A stretch of DNA of 64,000 nt from positions 1-64,000 of the forward strand of contig DASTWL010000072.1 of NCBI GenBank assembly GCA_035765895.1, written 5' to 3'. The number at the start of each line of letters is the position of its first letter. Within the stretch, counting starts at the first letter, position 1. The notes under the pieces were generated by a model. That model had not been told where the DNA came from, made no database searches, and saw nothing but the letters and a program-made list of their open reading frames with translations. Both the position numbers and the translations under genes were made by a program. The DNA comes from Verrucomicrobiia bacterium. Lineage in GTDB: Bacteria > Verrucomicrobiota > Verrucomicrobiia > Limisphaerales > DSYF01. Shown piece by piece: positions 56,982 through 64,000 of the stretch.

Positions 56982-58034
56982 ATGCGCCGCCCGCCCATCT
57001 ACCGCACGCGCCATACCCGCTACGAGATCGACCGTTGCGAGCCGCAAAGGCAGGCGATCCAGAACGGCAAAATCCATTTCCACGCGTTGACCAAGGGGCA
57101 CTACCCCGGCACGCCGGTGCCGCACAACATCCTGCCGGGACTGAGCAGCATTGGTTTCTGGAACGCTGGCGGAAGCCCGGATTGGGGGCTGGACGAGCAT
57201 CGCAACGAGGGCATCGAAATCATGTTCCTCGAAACCGGCACCACGGCATTCATGGCGGATCAGAAAAAATTCACGCTGCGCGCCGGGCAGTTCACCATCA
57301 CGCGGCCCTGGCAACTGCACAAGCTGGGCGCCCCGAACATCGGACCCGGCCGTTTGCACTGGCTGATTCTGGACGTCGGCGTGCGCCGCCCCAACCAGGA
57401 ATGGGTCTGGCCCAAATGGGTGGTGCTGACCAGGGCGGACCTGGGCGAACTGACGCGCAAATTGCGGCACAACGAAAACCCGGTCTGGCATTCAACGCCC
57501 GCCATCGCCCGGTCGTTCCGCGAACTGGCGCGCACCGTGACTGGCTGGAACCAGCCGCGCGCCGTTTCCCATCTGGCCACGTATCTCAATCAACTGCTCA
57601 TCGGCATTCTCGACGCCCTGATGGAGCAGCAGAAGCACGAGAGTGAACAGCTCACATCACGACGCCGCGTGGTGGACCTGTTCCTGCGCGATCTGGAAAA
57701 CAACCGCGTCAACGTCGGCGAACCGTGGCCGCTGGACCGCATGGCCGCGCATTGCGGCATGGGCGTGACCGCCTTTTCGAAATACTGCCGGGAACTGGTA
57801 AACGCCGGGCCGGTGGAGTTCCTCAATCAGTGCCGGCTCGAACGCGCCGCGCGCCAGTTGCGCAGTCAAACCGGGCTGTCCATCACGAAAATCGCCCTCG
57901 CGAACGGCTTCAACTCCAGCCAGTATTTTGCGACCGCCTTCAGCAACCGCTTCCATTCCAGCCCGACCGATTATCGACGAAAAAATGGCGCGCTGCAAAA
58001 CCGCCATGCGGACCGCGACGCAACTCGCACCTAA
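56982..58034 (+). CDS. AraC-family transcriptional regulator
   Basis: A 350-residue regulator with a cupin-type sensory N-domain (EGIEIMFLETGTTAFMADQK; TLRAGQFTITRPWQLHKLG) and a C-terminal AraC helix-turn-helix (PLDRMAAHCGMGVTAFSKYC; ITKIALANGFNSSQYFATAF). The divergent arrangement makes the fucosidase its likely target, with the ligand probably a sugar. It ends with a 4-base overlap with the convergent membrane-protein gene. Confidence 0.87.
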   Translation: MRRPPIYRTRHTRYEIDRCEPQRQAIQNGKIHFHALTKGHYPGTPVPHNILPGLSSIGFWNAGGSPDWGLDEHRNEGIEIMFLETGTTAFMADQKKFTLRAGQFTITRPWQLHKLGAPNIGPGRLHWLILDVGVRRPNQEWVWPKWVVLTRADLGELTRKLRHNENPVWHSTPAIARSFRELARTVTGWNQPRAVSHLATYLNQLLIGILDALMEQQKHESEQLTSRRRVVDLFLRDLENNRVNVGEPWPLDRMAAHCGMGVTAFSKYCRELVNAGPVEFLNQCRLERAARQLRSQTGLSITKIALANGFNSSQYFATAFSNRFHSSPTDYRRKNGALQNRHADRDATRT

Positions 58035-58594
58035 GCCAGCCACCCGCCCGTGCCCGCCTCGTTAAAACCGCCCGGCCCGGTTGGTTCGCCCACGCTCCGG
58101 CTCTGCCCGGCGTTGGCGGGTGGCGGACCCGTGCGGAATTCACGGTGCCGGATCTTGCCACCGTCGTCGGCAATGACGCCTCCGGCCACCAAACTGCCCA
58201 CGGCCAGCAGCGCCACGATGATCCCCGCCGCGCGCAAATAGCGCGGCCATTTCCATCCCGTCACCAGCGCAACCACGCCGGCGGCGGCCGTCGCGTAGTA
58301 AAGAAACATCCACCGGTCGGCGAGACGCACATGTTCCTTCAAATAGGCCTGCCCGTCGTCATCAGCCATGGCCAGCACGCGGTCGTAGCCGCGTTCACCA
58401 TATTCCGCGACGGGCCAGACGGAAACCGCCGTCAACGTCACCAGCGACAGGGCGAGCAGCAGCGCGGCCCGCCGGTTGAAGATCAATGCAGCCACCAGCC
58501 CGAGCAGCGCCACCAACAGGCCCGTAATCGGCAGATGATTGAGCAGCACATGCACGTATTCCGGCTGCTCAAGGGCCTTGAAAAAGGAGTTCAT
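58031..58594 (-). CDS. Small membrane protein, DUF2231-like
   Basis: A 187-residue protein with four transmembrane helices (LNHLPITGLLVALLGLVAAL; AALLLALSLVTLTAVSVWPV; YYATAAAGVVALVTGW; AAGIIVALLAVGSLVAGG). The opening EYVHVLLNHLPITG carries two histidines, as in heme- or quinone-associated DUF2231 proteins. The C-terminal tail is Gly/Pro rich and periplasmic. It begins right after the T-run of the preceding terminator, so its expression may depend on read-through. Confidence 0.65.
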   Translation of the reverse strand: MNSFFKALEQPEYVHVLLNHLPITGLLVALLGLVAALIFNRRAALLLALSLVTLTAVSVWPVAEYGERGYDRVLAMADDDGQAYLKEHVRLADRWMFLYYATAAAGVVALVTGWKWPRYLRAAGIIVALLAVGSLVAGGVIADDGGKIRHREFRTGPPPANAGQSRSVGEPTGPGGFNEAGTGGWLA

Positions 58595-58647
58595 AAAAAA
58601 AGCCGGCCGCCACCGGGGTCTTCTCAGCCCAGACCCCGGGTGGCGGC
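58595..58647 (-). terminator. Strong intrinsic terminator abutting next start codon
   Basis: A 16-bp stem (58606-58621 with 58631-58647, one bulged G) and 9-base loop, followed on the minus strand by GCCGGC and T7 (58595-58601). The T-run directly touches the ATG at 58594. It ends the upstream small exported-protein gene; any read-through transcript would place the hairpin over the downstream ribosome site. Confidence 0.85.
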
Positions 58648-58661
58648 GGTGAAACGGCGAA

Positions 58662-59027
58662 TTACTTTTGAATCTCGGCGTTTTCGATCAGCTTCATGCC
58701 GTTTCGCTCAACCACCTTGCCCTTGACGGTGATGGTTTTCGCGGCATACGCGGCGAGTTGGTCATTCATCGGCTTGTGGTCGCCCACAACGAGATACAGC
58801 TGGTTGTCCGCGGTCAAAAGGCCGACCGGGCCGCCGGATTTGATGCAGGTCTCGGCACAGCCCGCATGTTTGTCTCCTTTGGCGCCGTGATCGAGGTAGC
58901 ACATCAGGTCCACGACTTCGCCTTTGATGGTTTCGGTCGCCGCGCGCGCGGCCGGCACCGCCACCAGGCCCAGGAACGCGGCCGCCAGCAGGGAGGTTTG
59001 CAACAATTTGAATTTTTTCATGGTCAT
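58662..59027 (-). CDS. Small exported Cys-containing OB-like protein
   Basis: A 121-residue exported protein. A signal peptide (LLQTSLLAAAFLGLVAVPAARA) precedes an OB-like β-fold (TIKGEVVDLMCYLDHGAKGD; TVKGKVVERNGMKLIENAEI). Three Cys lie in MCYLDHGAKGDKHAGCAETC, a possible metal or heme site, followed by GGPVGLLTADNQLYLVVGDH. Related proteins occur in Verrucomicrobiota and Acidobacteriota without a known role. Starts at 59027 and 59021 are both possible. Confidence 0.75.
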   Translation of the reverse strand: MTMKKFKLLQTSLLAAAFLGLVAVPAARAATETIKGEVVDLMCYLDHGAKGDKHAGCAETCIKSGGPVGLLTADNQLYLVVGDHKPMNDQLAAYAAKTITVKGKVVERNGMKLIENAEIQK

Positions 59028-59119
59028 GCTTTGTGTTTCGAATTGAATTAACGGATCAGGCGCCAGTATAGCGCATCTAATCCAAACGTTCAAACATCCT
59101 TCGCCGCAAACCGCAAAAC

Positions 59120-61699
59120 TCAGTCGTCATCATCGTCATCGGTGCGCACCAGCACGAAGCCGGCCCGCACGGGTGCCGGCATCGGGTGATCCGCACCCTT
59201 CACCGAACGCCAGATGACTTCGTTGAACTTGAGATCGTCGTTGGCGTCTTCGCGGGCGAAGTTGAATTTTTCCCGTGCGCCCCACGCGGCCAGACTGTTG
59301 GTGGCGTGCAAATCCACCGTGGCCGGCAGCGCCTCATAGGGACGCGTGTCCGCCGCGGCGTGGAATGCGTTGAACATCGGTGTCGCCGCCGCATCGAATT
59401 GCGTCATCGGCTGCAACCCGAGAATCAGCTCCATCGTGCGCAGCATGCTGGAGGTTGAATACAGCGTCGAATCCGTGCCGCGGCCGCGCGTGTAGGGGCT
59501 GATCGCCAGCGCCACCGTGCGATGCGCGTCCACGTGATCAGGGCCGTTTTGCGCGTCGTCCTCGACGACAAAAATCGCCGTGCTCGGCCAGAATTTGGAG
59601 CGGCTGACCGCTTCCACCACCCGGCCCAGTGCCGCGTCGTTGTCGGCGACGTAGGCGGTGGGTGTCAACGTGCCGGCCGTCACGCCGTGCGTGTGATCAT
59701 TGGGCAGGCGCACGATTTGGAGCTGCGGCATTTCCCCTTCCGCTTCGAACCGGTGCAATTCACTGATGAAGCGGTCGGCGCGTTTTGCGTCGGGATAATT
59801 GAGATCAAAGCTGCGGAACCACGGATCGAAGTGGCCTCCCAACGCCTTCACGCGGCTCGTGGCCGGCTCCTTGGTGGAGCGGGCGTTCTGCACAAACTCG
59901 CCATAGCTGCGGTAGCTCACCCCGGCGGCGTGGGCGCGATCCCACAGGTAACCGCTGGCCGGCGCCGCGATGGGAAAGACGCCCTCGCTCGGATAGGGAA
60001 ACTTGGACTGCTTGTGGCCGTAGTTCAGCGGCCAGGTTTTCTCGACAAAATCCGTCGCGTAGGCGGCCATGCTCCACTCGTGGCCGTCGGCGCTGACTTC
60101 GCCTTCCGCGTAAAAATTGTCCAGCAGCACGAAGTCGCGGGCGAGCCGGTGATGGTTCGGGGTGACGCGCTCGGGAAAGAGGCACAGCGTCGCGTCACCG
60201 TTGCCCTCCGCCATGTCGCCAAAAACCTGATCGTAGGTGCGGTTTTCCTTGATGATGTAAATGCAGTGCGTGATCGGACCGGGGTCACCGGGCTTTGCCG
60301 GAATCGGATTGCCGGCCGGGCGCGCCGCGCTGACGGCGGCATCGGCCCGCAGCGGCGTGCATTGCAACACCGTCGCGGTCCACGCGGCCATCTGCGTTGC
60401 GAGCTGTTTGCGGGACGGCAGGTCGATCACACTCAACGTGCCGCGAAACAACTTGGCGATGTATTCCTCGTTGGAACGGCCGGGCGCCGGTTGCGGCCCG
60501 TGCGGATTGGCGCTGGCCACGTTGCCCTTGCCGTTGGTAACGAGGAGCCGCCGGCCATCGGGCGTCACGCGCACCGACGTGGGATACCAGCCGACCGGGA
60601 TGAAACCGAGCGCGCGGCTTTTGCCGGGCTGCGCAACGTCGAACACACCGACAGCATTGATGTTCGCGTTGGCCACGAACAACAACTCCTCATCCGGCGA
60701 AAGCGCGAGGCTGTTCGGCGTGGCGCCGCGCGGCGAGGCTGGGAACAGCGTGGCCCAGATGGTCTCCGCCGGGCGGCCGGTGCGCGTGTCGAGGACCGTG
60801 ACCGTGTTGTCGTTGGCGTTGGCCACGAACAGGAATTTACCATCGCGGCGCAACGCCATTTCGCACGGATGCTCGCCCACCGGCCAATGCGCCACGACCC
60901 GTTCGGACTTCAAATCCACCACGGCGACGCCCGCCGCGCCCCACAAGCTCACATACAAACGACCGTGCTTTTCATCCAATGCGCAGGCATATGGAAACAC
61001 GGCGTCCGGATTTTTGGCCAGCGCCGCGGCCTTCGCGCGCTTGGTGGCGGCGGCCGTGTCGAAGTCCGGTTCCGGTGCGGGCAGACCAACGGCCGTGGCC
61101 TGTTGATTGGTGGTCAGCCGGATGTTGCGGACCGATTTGTCACCCAGATTCACGCGTGACACTTCGTCGCCCCATACATTGGCCGCGAACAAGGTCCGCC
61201 CTGCGGCATCAATCGCCAGACCCGCGGGCACGCCGCGCTCTTCGACGGTTCGCAGGGCGAAGCGCTGGCGGTGCGTGAGCTCACCATCCGCAAACGAAAA
61301 CGCCAGCACCGTCTCGCGGCTGGCCCCGCTGCAATAGAGCATTTTACCGTCGCGGCTGAACGTGAGGCCGTAGAACGCCTCGGGCAGACGCGTGTGTGAC
61401 ACGACTTTTTGGGCCGCGAGATCCACCACCAGCACCTCGTGCGCGCTGTAGCCACAATGCAGGATGGCAGCGAATTTTCCCGCCGGATGCACCGCGATGT
61501 TCACGGGAAAATCCGCCAGTTCAATCTGTTCACCCGCCGGCCGGAGCGACCATTGATTCGGCAGCAGCATGGAACCATCGGGCCGCGGGCCGGGCCGCAA
61601 CACGGGTTCCGCGGCGAAACCGCGCGGGCCGACGACGCCCAGAAAAGCAGCCAGACCCAACGTGGTAAGAACCGGACAAAGGCGGAATCGCATGTTCAT
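59120..61699 (-). CDS. Exported YVTN β-propeller fused to phosphoesterase domain
   Basis: An 859-residue exported protein. A signal peptide is followed by a seven-bladed YVTN/YncE-like propeller to about residue 460 (FLFVANANDNTVTVLDTRTG; LLFVANANINAVGVFDVAQP). An alkaline-phosphatase-fold phosphoesterase domain follows (ITHCIYIIKENRTYDQVFGD; DFVLLDNFYAEGEVSADGHE; IFVVEDDAQNGPDHVDAHRT). The metal-binding Asp/His pattern matches acid phosphatase/phospholipase C-type enzymes, although the usual nucleophile is replaced by an Asn/Thr context (ENRTYDQ). The protein ends in an unusual run of six Asp. Substrate unknown. Confidence 0.85.
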   Translation of the reverse strand: MNMRFRLCPVLTTLGLAAFLGVVGPRGFAAEPVLRPGPRPDGSMLLPNQWSLRPAGEQIELADFPVNIAVHPAGKFAAILHCGYSAHEVLVVDLAAQKVVSHTRLPEAFYGLTFSRDGKMLYCSGASRETVLAFSFADGELTHRQRFALRTVEERGVPAGLAIDAAGRTLFAANVWGDEVSRVNLGDKSVRNIRLTTNQQATAVGLPAPEPDFDTAAATKRAKAAALAKNPDAVFPYACALDEKHGRLYVSLWGAAGVAVVDLKSERVVAHWPVGEHPCEMALRRDGKFLFVANANDNTVTVLDTRTGRPAETIWATLFPASPRGATPNSLALSPDEELLFVANANINAVGVFDVAQPGKSRALGFIPVGWYPTSVRVTPDGRRLLVTNGKGNVASANPHGPQPAPGRSNEEYIAKLFRGTLSVIDLPSRKQLATQMAAWTATVLQCTPLRADAAVSAARPAGNPIPAKPGDPGPITHCIYIIKENRTYDQVFGDMAEGNGDATLCLFPERVTPNHHRLARDFVLLDNFYAEGEVSADGHEWSMAAYATDFVEKTWPLNYGHKQSKFPYPSEGVFPIAAPASGYLWDRAHAAGVSYRSYGEFVQNARSTKEPATSRVKALGGHFDPWFRSFDLNYPDAKRADRFISELHRFEAEGEMPQLQIVRLPNDHTHGVTAGTLTPTAYVADNDAALGRVVEAVSRSKFWPSTAIFVVEDDAQNGPDHVDAHRTVALAISPYTRGRGTDSTLYSTSSMLRTMELILGLQPMTQFDAAATPMFNAFHAAADTRPYEALPATVDLHATNSLAAWGAREKFNFAREDANDDLKFNEVIWRSVKGADHPMPAPVRAGFVLVRTDDDDDD

Positions 61700-61736
61700 G
61701 GTGCGGACAGGCAGACGGCGGATTCAGTTCGCATGT

Positions 61737-61979
61737 TCATTTCGTGAGGGCATGGGATCGTGCGCGGCGATTCCCGCGGGGATGCCAGCGGCCGTTGCCT
61801 TCCTCCAGATAACGCACACCGTTCAATTCGGTAAAGGTCAGATGTTGCTCCCAGATGCCGCCCGGCAGTTCGCTGCGCGCGTCGTCCCCATGAACCACAC
61901 CTTGAAGCACCCTGACTTTGTCCTCCAAAATTAAATACCGTTGCTCCCATCCCGTCCGATGAGGAGCAACCCCCAGCAC
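61737..61979 (-). CDS. Possible small hypothetical protein
   Basis: An 80-codon frame from a GTG at 61979 has protein-like composition (GWEQRYLILEDKVRVLQGVV; LTFTELNGVRYLEEGNGRW). It lacks a clear ribosome site, signal peptide or known domain, and ends basic. It lies between thiH and the phosphoesterase on the same strand. The rest of 61700-62125 shows nothing convincing. Confidence 0.35.
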   Translation of the reverse strand: MLGVAPHRTGWEQRYLILEDKVRVLQGVVHGDDARSELPGGIWEQHLTFTELNGVRYLEEGNGRWHPRGNRRARSHALTK

Positions 61980-62125
61980 CTCGACTGCCGTGCGCTTGGA
62001 AACGGTGGGGCGTTAAAGTTTGCTGTTCCTTGAAGTGCTGCGCGGCGGTAGGGAAAGCGAAACGGTCCCTATGAGCCAGAGACGGGAGGAAAAGAAAAAA
62101 ATTTCCCGCGAACCGGTGACGCGCC

Positions 62126-63322
62126 TCACGCCGTCAGTGCCGCGTCCCAATCCTTCCACACCGGTTCGTAGCCCAGCCGGCGGATGACCTCCGCCACTTC
62201 GTGGGAGGGACGCTCATCCGCGATGTTGAACTGGCCCGTGGCCGCGGTCGCGCTGCCCTTGGCCGGCGCCCATTCGCTCGCGCCCGTCTCCACAATGCGC
62301 CCGCGCACGGTCTGATGGATGTGTTCCTTGCCAGCCCCGGTGTAACCGCCCGGTTCGGTGTGACTGCCCGCGCTCGCCAGCGTGATGCCGAGCGGAAACA
62401 ACCCGTCGCGCAGCTTCGGTGATTCACGCGTCGAAAGCACCAGGCCCACGTCCGGAAACATGAGGCGGAACGCGCAGACCAGTTGCACGAGGTCGCGGTC
62501 CGTCATGTGCGTGAGCGGCTGGAACTCGCCCGCGCAGGGCCGCAGGCGCGGCAGCGAAATGGTGTAATAGGCCTTCCAGCAATGGCGCAGCAGATGGGCA
62601 CAATGCGCCGCCACCGCGAGCGCCTCGTAACGCCAGTCGGCCAGACCATAAAGCGCCCCCAAACCAATGCGGCGGAAGCCGGCGGCGTAGGCGCGTTCCG
62701 GTGTCTCCACGCGCCAGTCGAAATTCTTCTTCGGTCCCGCCGTGTGCATCTCGTCGTAAATCGTGCGGTCGTAGGTTTCCTGATACACGACCAGCCCGTC
62801 CGCGCCCGCCTGCACCAGCGGCACATATTCGTGCGTCTCCATCGGACCGACTTCGAGCGATACGCTGGGCACGTCGGCATGCAACGCCGCCACACAATCG
62901 CGCAGGTAATGGTTCGAAACGAACTTCGGGTGCTCGCCCGCCACGAGCAGCACGTTGCGGAAGCCCTGCGCCTTGATCGCCACCGCCTCACGCCGCACCT
63001 CATCGAGGGTGAGCGTCACGCGCAAAATCGGATTGTCGCGCGAGAAGCCGCAGTATTTGCAGTTGTTGATGCATTCGTTGGAAAGGTAAAGCGGTGCGAA
63101 GAGGCGGATGACCTTGCCGAAACGTTGTTGCGTGAGCGCCTGGGAACGGCGGCTCATGGGCTCCAACAGTTCGCCCGCCGCCGGCGAAATCAGTTGCGCG
63201 AAATCCGCCAGCGTGAGGCTGGCTTTGGCGATGGCCGCTTGCGCGGCCTCCCGGCGGGTCGTTTGGGAACGGCGGGCCAGCTCGGCGAGCGGCAGCGAAT
63301 TGAATTCAGCAACAAAACTCAC
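62126..63322 (-). CDS. thiH: 2-Iminoacetate synthase (ThiH)
   Basis: A 398-residue radical SAM lyase that splits tyrosine to dehydroglycine for the thiazole of thiamine. The [4Fe-4S] motif is in YLSNECINNCKYCGFSRDNP (CxxxCxxC). Other markers: VLLVAGEHPKFVSNHYL, VYQETYDRTIYDEMHTAGPK, STRESPKLRDGLFPLGITLA and GQFNIADERPSHEV. No other thi genes are in the window, and I see no THI-element core upstream. Confidence 0.93.
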   Translation of the reverse strand: MSFVAEFNSLPLAELARRSQTTRREAAQAAIAKASLTLADFAQLISPAAGELLEPMSRRSQALTQQRFGKVIRLFAPLYLSNECINNCKYCGFSRDNPILRVTLTLDEVRREAVAIKAQGFRNVLLVAGEHPKFVSNHYLRDCVAALHADVPSVSLEVGPMETHEYVPLVQAGADGLVVYQETYDRTIYDEMHTAGPKKNFDWRVETPERAYAAGFRRIGLGALYGLADWRYEALAVAAHCAHLLRHCWKAYYTISLPRLRPCAGEFQPLTHMTDRDLVQLVCAFRLMFPDVGLVLSTRESPKLRDGLFPLGITLASAGSHTEPGGYTGAGKEHIHQTVRGRIVETGASEWAPAKGSATAATGQFNIADERPSHEVAEVIRRLGYEPVWKDWDAALTA

Positions 63323-63440
63323 AGCCCCATCCTAGCAAACGGCGGCCGGAAGTCCAAATCGTCCGCACCCGCACCGGGCGCGGACGGCCATATTTGCACC
63401 GACTGGCGTGGGTGGCTGTGCAGATTGTTGGCTGATGTTT

Positions 63441-64000
63441 TCATGTGCGGACCTTCCCCCATTGGCGCCAACCCAGCCCAAGCAGACCGAGGGCAAGCAA
63501 ACTCAACGCGCTGGGCTCGGGAACAGCGGAGGGCGAGAAGTAAATATTGTCCAACAAGACCTGTTGCCGGGTGCTTCCCTGCCGGGTAACGGAAAAGAGC
63601 AATTCTCCAGTTTGGTTCGCAAACATGGAAACATCCCCGCCGTAAAGCGTGTAGCCAGAGGAGGCCCCCAAAGCAGTGACTTGTATTTCCTGACCGGCGA
63701 ATGTCACCTGCGGCACGCCGAAGCCCGCAACAAAAAACACCGACATTGCATCAGAAGGAATCATTCCTGTTTGGCCGATTCCCGCGCTCAATGAGGAACC
63801 AGAAGGCACTCCGATGGTGGCCGATTGCAAATATACTGAGTAGCTTCCTTGAATTATTGAAAAGCCAGAAGCAGGGTCTTCGAGGATGACTGCAGCCGCA
63901 TCAAGCGCGAAACTGTTATAGTATACTCCGGTCTGCGGATTGCCCCCAAGATATGCCGTCCATCCTGGCAGCGCGTTGGATGCTGGAACAAATCCGCCGG
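63441..64000 (-). CDS. PEP-CTERM exosortase substrate, 5' end outside window
   Basis: The frame stays open to the right edge; visible residues run from GGFVPASNALPGWTAYLGGN through AVILEDPASGFSIIQGSYSV to the C-terminus. The C-terminal signal is VPEPSA, then LSLLALGLLGLG and WRQWGKVRT. The NALPGWTAY segment and β-rich repeats are typical of verrucomicrobial exported PEP-CTERM proteins. The start codon is beyond the window, so an internal TTG or ATG should not be used. Confidence 0.85.
   Translation of the reverse strand, partial: GGFVPASNALPGWTAYLGGNPQTGVYYNSFALDAAAVILEDPASGFSIIQGSYSVYLQSATIGVPSGSSLSAGIGQTGMIPSDAMSVFFVAGFGVPQVTFAGQEIQVTALGASSGYTLYGGDVSMFANQTGELLFSVTRQGSTRQQVLLDNIYFSPSAVPEPSALSLLALGLLGLGWRQWGKVRT

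Noticed and set aside
63361-63385. GTCCGC/GCGGAC hairpin after the PEP-CTERM gene as terminator
   Set aside because: Short stem and no T-run on either strand.
63323-63440. TPP riboswitch upstream of thiH
   Set aside because: No CTGAGA core on the minus strand and the gap is too short for a full THI element with expression platform.

Overview
The window is GC-rich bacterial chromosome, most likely from the Verrucomicrobiota. The evidence is two exosortase-type C-terminal sorting signals of different flavour (a VPDGG variant ending near 3657 and a VPEP type ending near 63441), verrucomicrobial-style short dispersed intergenic repeats, a large exported carbohydrate/phosphoesterase repertoire, and a combination of pyruvate:ferredoxin oxidoreductase, GH92, GH29 and GH105-type enzymes. 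This placement is inferred; no rRNA, tRNA or CRISPR array was seen.

Layout. 1-2233: an accessory patch with a truncated ORF at the edge, a possibly decayed phage-type small protein, a RepA-like AAA ATPase and a divergent YqcC-like gene. 2408-6450: a HEAT-repeat protein, a lamin-tail protein with a C-terminal sorting signal, an MGMT-like protein and a TolB-type propeller. 6479-13986: a sigma-54 activator divergent from a tripartite EmrA/EmrB/NodT-type efflux operon, then an MDR-type oxidoreductase. 14093-19954: a compact ECF42 sigma-factor/DGPF module with DoxX, VOC, two SRPBCC proteins and an overlapping BNR-propeller/MoaD pair. 20016-25048: a ferritin/VIT iron exporter, several redox enzymes and OsmC. 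25092-29170: a large hybrid sensor kinase and a PqiA-like membrane protein. 29203-34901 (minus): radical SAM protein, DHOD-like protein and NifJ-type PFOR. 35151-37418: GH92 mannosidase.

37544-48962 is an acetate/acetyl-CoA locus: DUF485 and an ActP-like symporter on plus; Acs, an acetyl-CoA hydrolase/transferase with a GNAT tail, an ADP-forming acetyl-CoA synthetase and a PocR-AraC regulator on minus. Three separate invasions sit inside it: a four-helix-bundle (23S IVS-type) ORF framed by 14-bp inverted repeats, a palindromic in-frame insertion plus extra domain inside ActP, and a RAYT transposase bracketed by two copies of a REP-pair element that begin exactly at stop codons. This is the most unusual part of the window.

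49169-58034 is a uronate/pectin-type polysaccharide locus: DUF2264, KduI, KduD and an ExuT-like transporter on minus, divergent from a GH88/GH105 unsaturated-uronyl hydrolase, followed by a GH29 fucosidase divergent from an AraC regulator. The hydrolase would release unsaturated uronate, KduI and KduD convert its keto form, and the transporter supplies substrate. 58031-64000 holds a small membrane protein, a Cys-containing exported protein with a strong terminator, a propeller-phosphoesterase, ThiH and a second C-terminal sorting-signal protein that runs off the right edge.
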